From the NCBI RefSeq assembly GCF_022419185.1, contig NZ_JAJOZK010000001.1, forward strand, positions 62,001 to 126,000: 64,000 bases of DNA, read 5' to 3'. A program made the translations under genes and the position numbers. How positions within the stretch are numbered: position 1 is the first letter of the stretch; every line of letters begins with the position of its first letter. The notes below the pieces were generated by a model, which had not been told where the DNA came from, did no database searches, and saw only the letters and a program-made list of their open reading frames with translations. The DNA is from Thermomonas flagellata. GTDB taxonomy: Bacteria; Pseudomonadota; Gammaproteobacteria; Xanthomonadales; Xanthomonadaceae. Positions 1-11,067 of the stretch are shown in pieces.

Positions 1-336
1 TTCGAGGCCAAGCTGGAGAAGCACGGCCAGCTGACCCGCGCGGCGGTGGAAATGGCCAAGGATTGGCGCACCGAGCGCCGCTTCGGCAAGCTCGAGGCGC
101 TGCTGGCGGTGGCCGATGCCGACACCTCGCTGGTGATCTCCGGCACCGGCGACGTGATCGAGCCGGAGGACGGCCTGATCGCGATCGGCTCCGGCGGCAT
201 GTACGCGCTGGCCGCGGCGCGCGCGCTGCTGGCGCATACCGCGCTCGACGCGAAGGCCATCGCCACCGAGGCGCTGGGCATCGCCGGCGACATCTGCATC
301 TACACCAACCGCAACATCGTGGTCGAGACGCTCTAA
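1..336 (+). CDS. hslV: HslV, ATP-dependent protease proteolytic subunit (3' part)
   Basis: HslV is the threonine peptidase core of the cytoplasmic HslVU (ClpYQ) protease, which degrades misfolded and regulatory proteins. The 5' end lies outside the window, so the catalytic N-terminal threonine cannot be seen. The visible 111 residues run in frame from base 1 and contain the typical block [19 protein letters not shown], followed by the helix rich in Ala and the C-terminal end [13 protein letters not shown], which is characteristic of HslV. hslU follows after a 103-bp spacer that holds a large inverted repeat, the usual hslV-hslU order. Confidence 0.97.
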   Translation, partial: FEAKLEKHGQLTRAAVEMAKDWRTERRFGKLEALLAVADADTSLVISGTGDVIEPEDGLIAIGSGGMYALAAARALLAHTALDAKAIATEALGIAGDICIYTNRNIVVETL

Positions 337-354
337 AGCCCGCGCTGCGGCGTG

Positions 355-415
355 CCGAGGGCAGACCGATCAACCAAGCGAGTATCGGGGAGCGACTTGA
401 TCGGTCTGCCCTCGG
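355..415 (+). repeat. Perfect 19-bp inverted repeat in the hslV-hslU spacer
   Basis: Bases 355-373 (CCGAGGGCAGACCGATCAA) are the exact reverse complement of 397-415, with a 23-base spacer. The structure fills most of the space between hslV and hslU and ends about 12 bases before the hslU ribosome-binding site (AGGA near 427). In RNA it would form a very stable hairpin with no following U tract, so it is not a classical terminator. It could process or stabilise the hslVU transcript, tune the HslV:HslU ratio, or be a palindromic repeat element. No second copy was seen in the window. Confidence 0.85.
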
Positions 416-439
416 TGCGCCGCCTCCAGGACATCCGAC

Positions 440-1813
<1,374 letters not shown>

Positions 1814-1845
1814 CGCGCGCGCCCGGACGGGGCCATAATCGCGGC

Positions 1846-2613
1846 ATGGACGCGCACGGCGACACCGACAAGGGCACCACCCACTTCGGCTTTCGCGAGG
1901 TGCCGGTGGCGGACAAGCAGAAGCTGGTCGGGGCGGTGTTCTCCTCGGTCGCCGGCAAGTACGACCTGATGAACGATGCGATGTCGCTGGGCATCCACCG
2001 GCTGTGGAAGCGCCACTTCGTGGCGACCGCGCCGGTGCAGCAGGGCGATTGCGTGCTCGACCTGGCCGGCGGCACCGGCGACATCGCCGCCCTGCTGCAG
2101 CCGCGGGTCGGCGCGCGCGGGCGGGTGGTGCTCGGCGACATCAACGGCGACATGCTGCGGGTCGGGCGCGACCGCCTGACCGACCGCGGGCGCGTGCGCG
2201 GGCTGGACTACGTGCAGTGCAACGCGCAGGCGCTGCCGTTCCCGGACGCCTGCTTCGACCTGGTCACGATCGCGTTCGGGCTGCGTAATGTGACCGACAA
2301 GGACGCCGCCCTGCGCGAGATGCGGCGGGTGCTGCGCCCCGGCGGGCAGGCGCGGGTGCTGGAGTTCTCGCAGGTCACCGCCGGCTGGTTCCGCCCGCTG
2401 TACGACTTCCATTCGTTCCAGGTGCTGCCGCGCCTGGGGCGGCTGCTGGCGGACGACGCCGACAGCTACCAGTACCTGGCCGAGTCGATCCGCCGCCATC
2501 CGCCGCAGCGCGAACTGCAGGCGATGATGGAGGCGGCCGGGTTCGCGCGCTGCGGCTACCGCAACCTCAGCGGCGGGATCGTGGCGATCCACACTGGCTA
2601 CGCGGTCGGGTAA
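1846..2613 (+). CDS. ubiE: UbiE, ubiquinone/menaquinone C-methyltransferase
   Basis: This is an S-adenosylmethionine-dependent C-methyltransferase of ubiquinone (and where present menaquinone) synthesis, 255 residues long as usual. It has the UbiE signature [20 protein letters not shown] near the N-terminus, the SAM-binding glycine motif [11 protein letters not shown], and the second signature around [15 protein letters not shown]. The ATG at 1846 gives [22 protein letters not shown] is the conserved N-terminal start of the family. It lies 32 bp after hslU on the same strand and may be co-transcribed. Its role is inferred from the strong family match. Confidence 0.96.
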   Translation: MDAHGDTDKGTTHFGFREVPVADKQKLVGAVFSSVAGKYDLMNDAMSLGIHRLWKRHFVATAPVQQGDCVLDLAGGTGDIAALLQPRVGARGRVVLGDINGDMLRVGRDRLTDRGRVRGLDYVQCNAQALPFPDACFDLVTIAFGLRNVTDKDAALREMRRVLRPGGQARVLEFSQVTAGWFRPLYDFHSFQVLPRLGRLLADDADSYQYLAESIRRHPPQRELQAMMEAAGFARCGYRNLSGGIVAIHTGYAVG

Positions 2614-2656
2614 GCTGGCGACGGGTAGGCCGGATGGGAGCGCGGGGGGCGCGGAC

Positions 2657-3532
2657 ATGCTGGCGGCGGGCAAGTTCCTCGGGGTGCTGAGGCGCTCCTA
2701 CACCGCGAAGATCTTCGCGGTCGCGTTCTTCGGCACCCACGTGCCGCTGCTGGCGCTGCTGGTTTGGAGCCTGGCGCGCGGCTGGGGCCGGGACGTGCTG
2801 CTGGTGCACGTCGTGCTGGTCGCGCTGGCGGCGACCCTGGTCGGGTTCGGGTTCACCCTGGTGCTGCTGCACCGGCTGCTGGCGCCGCTGCGCGCGGCCG
2901 TGCGCGCGCTGGATGCCTACGATCTGCGGCGGGAATTGCCCAATCTGCCGGAATCCGGCGCCGACGAACTGGCCGCGCTGGGGCGCGGCCTCAACCGCAA
3001 CCTGCGGCGCCTGGACGACGGCCTGCGCCAGCTCGAGCACCTCGCCTCGCACGACCCGTTGACCGGGCTGCTCAACCGCCGCGGGGTCGAAGCGCGGGCG
3101 GAGCTGGCGGCGCCGGCCGGGGCGCATGCCGATCCGTTCTGCCTGGTCTTGATCGACCTGGACGGCTTCAAGCAGGTGAACGACCGCGAAGGGCACCAGG
3201 CGGGCGACCGGCTGCTGGTCGCCACCGCGGAGCGCCTGCGCGCGCGGATGCGCCCGCAGGACTGGATCTGCCGCTGGGGCGGGGACGAGTTCCTGCTCGG
3301 GATGCAGGCCAACGCGGACAACACCCGCGCCGTGCTCGCGCGCTGGGCCGCGGAGCTGGCGGGCGAGCAGCCGCCGATCCGCTTCAGCGCGGGCATCGCC
3401 GAACGCCGCCCCGGGGAGGACTTCGCGGCCCTGTACCGGCGCGCCGACGAGGCGATGTACGCGGACAAGGCGCGCCGGGCGGCGCCCGGTTCGGGCGGCG
3501 CGCTGTCGCCGCAGGCGCAGCAGCCGGCCTGA
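2657..3532 (+). CDS. Membrane-anchored diguanylate cyclase (GGDEF)
   Basis: The 291-residue protein is predicted to make cyclic di-GMP. Two membrane segments (about residues 19-37 and 46-66) are followed by a HAMP-like linker (RLLAPLRAAVRALDAYD) and a short coiled stretch, then a GGDEF domain starting at HDPLTGLLNRRG. The active-site GGDEF is intact at residues 208-212. An RxxD inhibitory site (RPQD) ends five residues before it, the usual position for product inhibition. There is almost no periplasmic sensor loop, so input probably comes through the membrane segments. It stands alone, with its ATG at 2657 43 bp after ubiE. Confidence 0.93.
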   Translation: MLAAGKFLGVLRRSYTAKIFAVAFFGTHVPLLALLVWSLARGWGRDVLLVHVVLVALAATLVGFGFTLVLLHRLLAPLRAAVRALDAYDLRRELPNLPESGADELAALGRGLNRNLRRLDDGLRQLEHLASHDPLTGLLNRRGVEARAELAAPAGAHADPFCLVLIDLDGFKQVNDREGHQAGDRLLVATAERLRARMRPQDWICRWGGDEFLLGMQANADNTRAVLARWAAELAGEQPPIRFSAGIAERRPGEDFAALYRRADEAMYADKARRAAPGSGGALSPQAQQPA

Positions 3533-3550
3533 GCGCGTCCCGCCCGTGGC

Positions 3551-3739
3551 TCACGCCGCGGGCTGCAAGCCCCAGCTGAGCTTGAGGAACAGGCTGCGGG
3601 CGTTGCCGAACAGGTCGGGGTTGCCGTCGTCCATGAACGCCCCGTAGCTGCCGCCGGCGTACAGCGCGGTGCGCGGATCGACCTTGTAGGAGTACACCAG
3701 CTGCCCGGCCCAGTCGCGGCTGCGCGCGTCGACCCCGGG
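3551..3739 (-). pseudogene. C-terminal relic of a DUF5916/CBM9-type outer-membrane protein
   Basis: The last ~61 residues of this minus-strand frame read like the end of a large outer-membrane protein. They include DWAGQLVYSYKVDPRTALYAG and LFGNARSLFLKLSWGLQP, the two terminal beta-strand motifs of DUF5916 (carbohydrate-binding family 9-like) proteins as I recall them. Such proteins are usually several hundred residues long, but upstream (towards higher coordinates) the frame becomes Arg/Pro-rich noise and the divergent peptidase gene follows. The piece is therefore a decayed fragment left by deletion. The family assignment is from memory; a fusion or a small stand-alone gene is less likely. 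Confidence 0.55.
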
Positions 3740-3923
3740 CGGATGGCGCGCGGGGTCGCGCTGCACCCGGCTGCCCTCGAATCCGGGCAGCTGGCGGCAG
3801 GACATAGGCGCGCGCCGGACGCGTGCGCCGGGCAGTGCCACACGTCAGCACGACCAAGGTCATGCCCGCCGGCCGCGGGGTCGGGCGCTACACTGGGCGC
3901 TTCCCCGCCCGCAGGTATCCCCC

Positions 3924-5918
3924 ATGCGTCCGATGCTCCTCTCGGTTTCCGTTGCCGCCGCGCTCGGGCTGCTCGCCGGTTGCGAACGCGCGCCCGCGCC
4001 GGCCGCGGCCACCCCGCCCGCCGCCCGCCCCGCCACCGCCCAGGAGCGCATCGTGGACGAGCATTCCTACGCCCAGCCGGACAAGGTCCGCACCACCGAC
4101 CTCGCGCTCGACCTGGCGATCGACTTCGACCACAAGGTCATCCGTGGCACCGCCACCTACACCCTCGACTGGCTGGACAAGTCCGCGCCGGCGCTGGTGC
4201 TGGACACCCGCGACCTGACCATCGACAAGGCCGAGGGCCTGGGGGCCGACGGCCAGTGGACGCCGCTGCGCTTCAGCCTCGCGCCCAAGGATCCGGTCCT
4301 CGGCAGCAAGCTGACCATCGAGGCCCCGTCGCACCCGCGCCAGATCCGGGTCACCTATGCCACCTCGCCGCAGGCCTCCGGCCTGCAGTGGCTGGAGCCG
4401 GCGATGACCGAGGGCAAGAAGCAGCCGTTCATGTTCAGCCAGTCGCAGCAGATCCACGCGCGCTCGTGGGTGCCGCTGCAGGACACGCCGCAGATCCGCT
4501 TCACCTACAGCGCGCACGTGACCGCGCCGAAGGACGCGATGGTGCTGATGAGCGCCGACAACGACCCGAACGCGGCGCGCGACGGCGACTACCACTTCAA
4601 GATGCCGCAGAAGATCCCGTCCTACCTGCTGGCGATCGCGGCCGGCGACCTGGTGTTCAAGCCGATCTCCGCGCGCAGCGGGGTGTGGGCGGAGCCGGCG
4701 ATGGTGGACAAGGCGACCGCCGAGTTCGCCGACACCGAGAAGATGATCGAGACCGCCGAGTCGCTGTACGGCCCGTACCGCTGGGGCCGCTACGACCTGC
4801 TGGTGCTGCCGCCGAGCTTCCCCTACGGCGGCATGGAGAACCCGCGCCTGACCTTCGCCACTCCGACCGTGATCGTGGGCGACAAGTCGCTGGTGTCGCT
4901 GGTCGCGCACGAGCTGGCGCACAGCTGGTCGGGCAACCTGGTCACCTTCGCCACCGACAAGGACGCCTGGCTCAACGAGGGCTTCACCACCTATGTGCAG
5001 GGCCGCCTGACCGAGGCGCTGTACGGCAAGGACATGGCCGACATGGAGCAAGTGATCGACCGCGACGAGCTCAAGCAGGAATACAAGACCCTGCGCCCCG
5101 AGCTGCAGCGGCTCTCGCTCAAGCCCGGCACCCTGGCCGACCCCGACGACCAGTCCAGCGCCACCGTGTACACCAAGGGGGCGTGGTTCCTGCAGTTCCT
5201 CGAGCAGCGCTTCGGGCGCGAGGCGTTCGACGCCTTCCTCAAGGGCTATTTCGACCACTTCGCGTTCCAGAGCATCACCACCGCGCAGTTCCGCGACTAC
5301 CTGAAGACCCACCTGCTCGACAAATACCCGGGCAAGGTCAGCCTGCAGGAGGTGGACCAGTGGCTGTACGCGCCGGGCATCCCGGCCGACGCCCCGCAGG
5401 TGGAGTCGCGCCGCTTCAGCACGGTGGACGCCGCGCGCATCGCCTGGCAGGGCAGCGGCCAGCTGCCGGCGCCGGCGATCACCGGCGCGTGGAGCACCCA
5501 GGAGTGGGTGCACTTCCTGGAGGGCATGCCGGCGACCCTGAAGCCGGAGCAGCTGGCGCAGCTGGATGCCGCCTACCACTTCACCGGCACCCCGAACGGC
5601 GAGATCGCGATGCGCTGGTACCCGCTGGCCGAGCGCAGCGGCTATGCCGCCGCGCGCCCGGCGATGGGCCAGTTCCTGGAGCGGGTCGGGCGGCGCAAGC
5701 TGATCCTGCCGATCTACAAGGCGCTGGTGGCGACCCCGGACGGGCTGGCGTTCGCCAAGGCGGTGTTCGCCAAGGCGCGCCCGGGCTACCACCCGATCAC
5801 CACCGGCTCGGTCGAGGCGCTGATCGCGCAGGCCTCGCCGCAGGCCCCGGCGCGCGCGGAGGTCCCGCCCGGGCTGCATCCGGTGGATCCGGCGCCGGCG
5901 CCCGCGCAGACCCACTGA
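3924..5918 (+). CDS. M1-family zinc aminopeptidase, lipoprotein
   Basis: This 664-residue peptidase probably removes N-terminal residues from peptides in the periplasm or at the outer membrane. A signal peptide ends in a lipobox (LLAGC, Cys at about residue 20). The M1 hallmarks are complete: exopeptidase motif GGMEN near residue 303, and zinc site HELAH (H329, H333) with the third ligand in NEGF (E352), the HEXXH-x18-E spacing. The C-terminal half is helical with a leukotriene A4 hydrolase-like end, rather than the very long PepN architecture. The ATG at 3924 is the only start that gives the signal sequence. The alpha/beta hydrolase follows after 6 bp. Confidence 0.93.
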   Translation: MRPMLLSVSVAAALGLLAGCERAPAPAAATPPAARPATAQERIVDEHSYAQPDKVRTTDLALDLAIDFDHKVIRGTATYTLDWLDKSAPALVLDTRDLTIDKAEGLGADGQWTPLRFSLAPKDPVLGSKLTIEAPSHPRQIRVTYATSPQASGLQWLEPAMTEGKKQPFMFSQSQQIHARSWVPLQDTPQIRFTYSAHVTAPKDAMVLMSADNDPNAARDGDYHFKMPQKIPSYLLAIAAGDLVFKPISARSGVWAEPAMVDKATAEFADTEKMIETAESLYGPYRWGRYDLLVLPPSFPYGGMENPRLTFATPTVIVGDKSLVSLVAHELAHSWSGNLVTFATDKDAWLNEGFTTYVQGRLTEALYGKDMADMEQVIDRDELKQEYKTLRPELQRLSLKPGTLADPDDQSSATVYTKGAWFLQFLEQRFGREAFDAFLKGYFDHFAFQSITTAQFRDYLKTHLLDKYPGKVSLQEVDQWLYAPGIPADAPQVESRRFSTVDAARIAWQGSGQLPAPAITGAWSTQEWVHFLEGMPATLKPEQLAQLDAAYHFTGTPNGEIAMRWYPLAERSGYAAARPAMGQFLERVGRRKLILPIYKALVATPDGLAFAKAVFAKARPGYHPITTGSVEALIAQASPQAPARAEVPPGLHPVDPAPAPAQTH

Positions 5919-5924
5919 CGGCCG

Positions 5925-6902
5925 ATGGCGCTGCTGGCGCAGCTCGCGCTGGTGCTGGCGCTGACCGCGCTGCTGCTGCTCGCGGTCGCGCTGGCGCGCG
6001 AGCCGTACCGGCTGGTGCGCGCGGCGTTCGCCCTGCAGCGCTGGCGCGCCGGCTGCCGCCGCCGCAGCCTGCGCATCGGCGGCTGGCGCTGGGTGTATGC
6101 GGAGCGCCCGGGGCGGGATCCGGCGGCGCCGCCCTTGGTGCTGCTGCACGGCTTCACCGGCAGCAAGGAGAACTGGTACCCGCTGGTGCGCGCGCTCGGC
6201 CGCCGCCACCGCGTGCTGGTCCCGGACCTGCCCGGCTGGGGCGAGAGCGAGCGCCGGCGCGGCGAGGACTACGGCTATTCGGCGCAGGCCGCGCGGGTCG
6301 CCGAATTCCTGGCCTGGCTCTGCCCGCAGCAGCCGGTGGTGCTGCTCGGGCATTCGATGGGCGGCGGCATCGCCGCGCTGGTGGCCGCGCGCGCGCCGCA
6401 GCGGGTGGCCATGCTCGGGCTGCTGAACGCCGCCGGCGTGCGCTTCGCCGACAACGCCTTCGGGCGCGCAGTGCAAGCCGGCGCCAATCCGTTCGCGGTG
6501 GAGGACGCCGCGTCGCTGCGGTGCTACCTCGATACCGTCTTCCACGTCCGCCGCGCGCGCCCGTGGATCCCGTGGCCGGCCGCGGCCGCCTACATCGCGC
6601 GCCGGCGCGCGGACTCAGGCTTCGAGCAGGCGGTGCTGGACGCGATCGGGCGCGGGCCGGAGGCGCTGCAGCCGGGCGAGGAGGCGGCCGCGATCCGGCA
6701 GCCGGTGCTGCTGCTCGGCTGCCGCGCGGACGCCGTGGTCGACCCGAGCGCGCTGGCGGCCTATGCCGCGCGCCTGCCGCAGGCGCGCCAGGTGCTGCTC
6801 GAGGACTGCGGGCACATGAGCCTGATGGAGCGACCGCGCGACGTAGCGGCGGCAATACTGGACTGGATGGCGGCCGCGGCGCCGCCGCGGAGGACGGCAT
6901 GA
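5925..6902 (+). CDS. Alpha/beta-fold hydrolase with N-terminal membrane segment
   Basis: The 325-residue protein has one hydrophobic N-terminal segment (about residues 1-24), so it is probably membrane anchored. The fold signatures are LHGFTGSKENWYPLV (oxyanion-hole region), the nucleophile elbow GHSMGGG, a late aspartate in RADAVVD and the catalytic-type histidine in CGHMSLMERP. This is the arrangement of lipases/esterases and C-C hydrolases; the substrate cannot be told from the sequence. It lies 6 bp after the peptidase, and its stop overlaps the next start (ATGA), so the three genes look like one operon. Confidence 0.88.
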   Translation: MALLAQLALVLALTALLLLAVALAREPYRLVRAAFALQRWRAGCRRRSLRIGGWRWVYAERPGRDPAAPPLVLLHGFTGSKENWYPLVRALGRRHRVLVPDLPGWGESERRRGEDYGYSAQAARVAEFLAWLCPQQPVVLLGHSMGGGIAALVAARAPQRVAMLGLLNAAGVRFADNAFGRAVQAGANPFAVEDAASLRCYLDTVFHVRRARPWIPWPAAAAYIARRRADSGFEQAVLDAIGRGPEALQPGEEAAAIRQPVLLLGCRADAVVDPSALAAYAARLPQARQVLLEDCGHMSLMERPRDVAAAILDWMAAAAPPRRTA

Positions 6903-7621
6903 ACACCCCACGCAGCGCGGGACTTTGGCTGTGCCTGCTGCTGGCAGCCTGCCAGCGCGGGCCGGACCCGGCGCAGGCGGCCCAGGCCGCCGCGCAGGCC
7001 GCCGCCCAGGCGCAGGCCGCGGCCGAGCTGGAGGCCAAGCTCGAGGCCGCGGAGCAGGCGCAGGACTGGCGGCTGGCCAAGGGCTATGCCGAGGTGCTGC
7101 TGGCCGAGCATCCGGCCAGCGCCGCCGCGGCGCGGGTCAAGCCGCGGCTGGACGGGCTGCGCGCCAAGGCCGAGGCGCAGGCGCAGCAGCGCCGGCTGGC
7201 CGCGCTGTGGAGCTACGACGACATCGCCGTGCCCGGCGGGCGCCAGCGCTCGGCCGCGATCTATTCGCAGCGGCCGGTGGACACCGACGGCCGCGGCGCG
7301 CACCCGGTGCGGCTGATCTTCCGCGACCATCCCAGCTGGGGCCGCAGCGCCTACCTGGTGCTGCAGGCCGGCGACTTCGACTGCTACCGCGGCTGCCGGC
7401 TCAAGGTCACGCTGGACGGCCAGGCCCACACCCTACCCGGCTCGCGCCCGAAGACCGACGAGGCGATCGCCATGTTCATCGAGGACTGGAAGGGCCTGTG
7501 GAAGCTCGCCAAGTCCGGCCGCGAGTTGACCATCGAATTCCCGACCAAGGCGGTCGGCCGCCGCAGCGCGACCTTCGAGGTCGGCGGCCTGGACCCGGCC
7601 CGGCTGCCGAAGTGGAACTGA
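6899..7621 (+). CDS. Putative lipoprotein with coiled-coil segment, unknown function
   Basis: The 240-residue product starts with a short signal peptide and lipobox (LLLAAC, Cys at about residue 18). An Ala/Gln-rich coiled coil follows (about residues 22-95), then a C-terminal beta-rich domain (about residues 100-240) containing FDCYRGCRLKVTLDG and ending GGLDPARLPKWN. I do not recognise a named domain. The ATG at 6899 overlaps the upstream hydrolase stop, so translational coupling is likely. A role in the envelope together with the peptidase/hydrolase pair is only an inference from position. Confidence 0.8.
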   Translation: MNTPRSAGLWLCLLLAACQRGPDPAQAAQAAAQAAAQAQAAAELEAKLEAAEQAQDWRLAKGYAEVLLAEHPASAAAARVKPRLDGLRAKAEAQAQQRRLAALWSYDDIAVPGGRQRSAAIYSQRPVDTDGRGAHPVRLIFRDHPSWGRSAYLVLQAGDFDCYRGCRLKVTLDGQAHTLPGSRPKTDEAIAMFIEDWKGLWKLAKSGRELTIEFPTKAVGRRSATFEVGGLDPARLPKWN

Positions 7622-7774
7622 AGGCGCTCATGCATGCCCCGCCTCAGCCTGGCGCACAAGGCGCACAAGAGGGCTCTCCGGCTGCAGGCGCCTTTTCAAT
7701 ACCGACGCGCAGAGTTTGGGCCGGTTGTGGTAGGGTGCAGATGCAGGGGGCATTCTGACAACGGGTAATTTACG

Positions 7775-8533
7775 ATGATGGCGCGAGTCTCATCGGGATT
7801 GTTGCTATTGGCCGTTGCCGGGCAAGCAGGTGCGCAAACTGCTGTTGCATCTAGCGAGGGGGCGGATCAGCCACAATTCGGCCCGGTCAAGAGCGAGTTA
7901 TGTAGGTGCGATTCAACAACGGGCTGACTCTTTTGCTTGACGACAGACGGAGCAAAATCTCCGTCAACAATGGGCGGGGGGTGCAGGATATAGATCTTGA
8001 TGCTGCCCTGCTTGCTATGAGTCATGGGGATGCAGCGCTAGCCGGTGCAATCCGGACCCGTTTCCGCGCCACACTTGAAGCCCCTGCGCGCGCGATCACG
8101 CTGACGTCAGACGACTTCCCTTCTGCTTTTTCGCAATGGGGCTCAGACACGGGCTGCTTGTCGGTAGACAACGATTGCTGGCATGACCCTGGGCTCAGCT
8201 CATATTGGACAGGCGTGTCGGATTTCACGGAGTTTGGCTGGGGTGGTTATTCCCTCACTTTCCTGGCATACGGCGCGCCGAATACGCAGGATGGAAAAGA
8301 CAGAAGGGACTGGGATCGCTGGCGGAAGAGCCGTTGCGATGATGCCGTCAACAGCGCTTTTTACATGGCCGGGGCTGCGATTGGTGCTGTCGTGCTCTGT
8401 CCGACAAGCGCGACAGTTGCCACAGCCGCCACATTGCGGTGTCGCTGCTGCGACCTTCTTCTGGGAGCTTGACAATTGGGCGGACGCAAGTGTTGATTGC
8501 AGAGCCCCATATCCCGGGCCGGGGAGGTGGTGA
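7775..8533 (+). pseudogene. Secreted four-cysteine protein A, broken by two compensating frameshifts
   Basis: Starting at ATG 7775, frame 2 encodes a signal peptide (MMARVSSGLLLLAVAGQAGA, cleavage before Gln) and stops at 7925-7927. The body continues in frame 1 from about 7906 to about 8430, and the end (GVAAATFFWELDNWADASVD to the stop at 8531-8533) is again in frame 2. Restoring both shifts gives an exported protein of about 250 residues. Its C-terminal module has cysteine codons at 8335, 8398, 8435 and 8498, in two pairs each exactly 20 residues apart (C-x20-C-x11/12-C-x20-C). The gene at 19324 shares this module. The region is visibly AT-richer than its neighbours. Function is unknown; decay, programmed shifting or sequencing error are all possible. 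Confidence 0.65.
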
Positions 8534-8537
8534 CGAT

Positions 8538-8717
8538 ATGATCGCAACGTGTCCTTGGGTTGCGTTGATGATGATATTGGTTTACGGGGTGTTGCTGGTG
8601 CTAGCGCTGCGGATGCTGCCCGATCGGCCGGAGGCTAAGCTGTTGAAGCGGGTGGCCTATGCGGCGTTCCTGGCGCCAATATTGCTTGCGTGGGCAAAAA
8701 ACTGGTTTTCGGGGTGA
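8538..8717 (+). CDS. Small two-helix membrane protein
   Basis: This 59-residue protein has two hydrophobic segments (about residues 5-22 and 36-54) separated by the charged loop RMLPDRPEAKLLKR. The start at 8538 is chosen because a strong ribosome-binding site (GGGGAGGTGG, 8521-8530) sits 7 bases upstream. That site overlaps the end of the four-cysteine gene, so the two are translationally linked. No family is recognised. Its placement directly after a secreted cysteine-module protein parallels the CPBP protease after the second such gene. Confidence 0.7.
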   Translation: MIATCPWVALMMILVYGVLLVLALRMLPDRPEAKLLKRVAYAAFLAPILLAWAKNWFSG

Positions 8718-8739
8718 ATTGGGCCGAACGCAAGATGGC

Positions 8740-8781
8740 ATCCCCGGCGCATGCGCCGGGGATTGCTTATTGAATAAGCAA
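8740..8781. terminator. Double hairpin between convergent genes
   Basis: Two perfect inverted repeats stand back to back. Bases 8740-8763 form a 24-bp palindrome (half-site ATCCCCGGCGCA). Bases 8763-8781 form a 9-bp stem (TTGCTTATT / AATAAGCAA) around one base. They lie between the plus-strand membrane protein (stop 8717) and the minus-strand kinase (stop 8792), where a bidirectional terminator is expected. T runs are short, so termination efficiency is an inference. Confidence 0.7.
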
Positions 8782-8791
8782 GGCCGGTTGT

Positions 8792-9727
8792 TCAGGCCAG
8801 CGCGTAGCCGAACTGCTGGCGGAACTGGTCGGCGAACTCGGCGTAGTCGAAGCGCTGGTTCTGGGTGCCCGGGTGCTCGACCTTGAGCGCGCCCATCAGG
8901 TTGCCCATGCGGCCGATGGTCTCCCAGTCGTAGCCCTTCTCGATCCCGAACAGCAGGCCGGCGCGGAAGGCGTCGCCGCAGCCGGTGGGGTCGACCACCC
9001 GCCGCTCGTGCGCCGGCGGGATGCGGTGGGTGGTGCCGCCGGCGTGGATCTCCGCGCCCTTGGGGCCGCGGGTGGTGATGTAGGCCTTGACCCGCGCGGC
9101 GATCTCGCGCTCGCCCCAGCCGGTGCGCTGCTGCAGCAGGTTGGACTCGTAGTCGTTGACGCAGACGTAGTCGGCCAGCTCGATGAAGCGGCGCAGTTCC
9201 TCGCCGTTGAACAGCGGCATGGCCTGGCCGGGGTCGAAGATGAACGGGATGCCGGCCTCGGCGAACTCGCGCGCGTTCTGCAGCATGCCCTCGTAGCCGT
9301 CCGGGCTGACGATGCCGATGGTGACGCCCGGCACGTCCTTCACATGGTTCTCGTGGCTGCGCATCATCGCGCCGGGGTGGAAGGCGGTGATCTGGTTGTT
9401 GTCGTGGTCGGTGGTGATGAAGGCCTGCGGGGTGAACAGCTCCTCGATCACCTTCACGTGGGCGAGGGTGATGCCCTGCTCGGTGAACCACTCGCGGTAG
9501 GGGCCGAAGTCCCCGCCGACGGTCGCCATCGGGATCGGCTCGCCGCCCAGCAGCTTGAGGTTGTAGGCGATGTTGCCGGCGCAGCCGCCGAACTCGCGGC
9601 GCATCCGCGGGACCAGGAAGGACACGTTCAGGATGTGCACCTTGTCCGGCAGGATGTGGTTCTTGAACTGGTCGGGGAACACCATGATGGTGTCGTAGGC
9701 CAGGGAGCCGCAGATCAGGGCAGCCAT
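8792..9727 (-). CDS. PfkB-family carbohydrate/nucleoside kinase (adenosine kinase-like)
   Basis: The 311-residue cytoplasmic kinase belongs to the ribokinase/PfkB superfamily. It shows the N-terminal substrate motif FGGCAGNIAYNLKLLGG and the C-terminal signature DPTGCGDAFRAG, which contains the catalytic Asp and anion hole. Xanthomonadaceae relatives are commonly annotated adenosine kinase, but sugar substrates cannot be excluded. The start at 9727 (MAALICGSLAYDTIM) places the usual N-terminal beta strand directly after the Met; an upstream Met at 9763 would add an unlikely Pro/Arg tail. It is transcribed convergently to the cassette at 7775-8717 and divergently from mreB. Confidence 0.9.
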   Translation of the reverse strand: MAALICGSLAYDTIMVFPDQFKNHILPDKVHILNVSFLVPRMRREFGGCAGNIAYNLKLLGGEPIPMATVGGDFGPYREWFTEQGITLAHVKVIEELFTPQAFITTDHDNNQITAFHPGAMMRSHENHVKDVPGVTIGIVSPDGYEGMLQNAREFAEAGIPFIFDPGQAMPLFNGEELRRFIELADYVCVNDYESNLLQQRTGWGEREIAARVKAYITTRGPKGAEIHAGGTTHRIPPAHERRVVDPTGCGDAFRAGLLFGIEKGYDWETIGRMGNLMGALKVEHPGTQNQRFDYAEFADQFRQQFGYALA

Positions 9728-9836
9728 GCGCAGGTCTCGGGGCGGGCAGACGGACGGCCGCACAGGGTAGCGTCCCGGCCCGCCCCCGGCCAGCCTCGGG
9801 CGCGGTTTTGTTGCCCGCCCCCGGCGCGGTTGCTAG

Positions 9837-10979
<1,143 letters not shown>

Positions 10980-11067
10980 GCGCGGGCCTGCGCCCGTCCC
11001 GCGCGGGCGGCACGCGCCGTCCGCGCCCCATCCGCCTCCCGCCGCGTCAGGTCACTCCCGCCCGCCC

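Noticed and set aside
3888-6545. Very long minus-strand open frame (over 800 codons) opposite the aminopeptidase
   Set aside because: High GC removes stop codons in the opposite strand; composition is His/Arg/Gly-rich noise and the plus strand carries a clear M1 peptidase.
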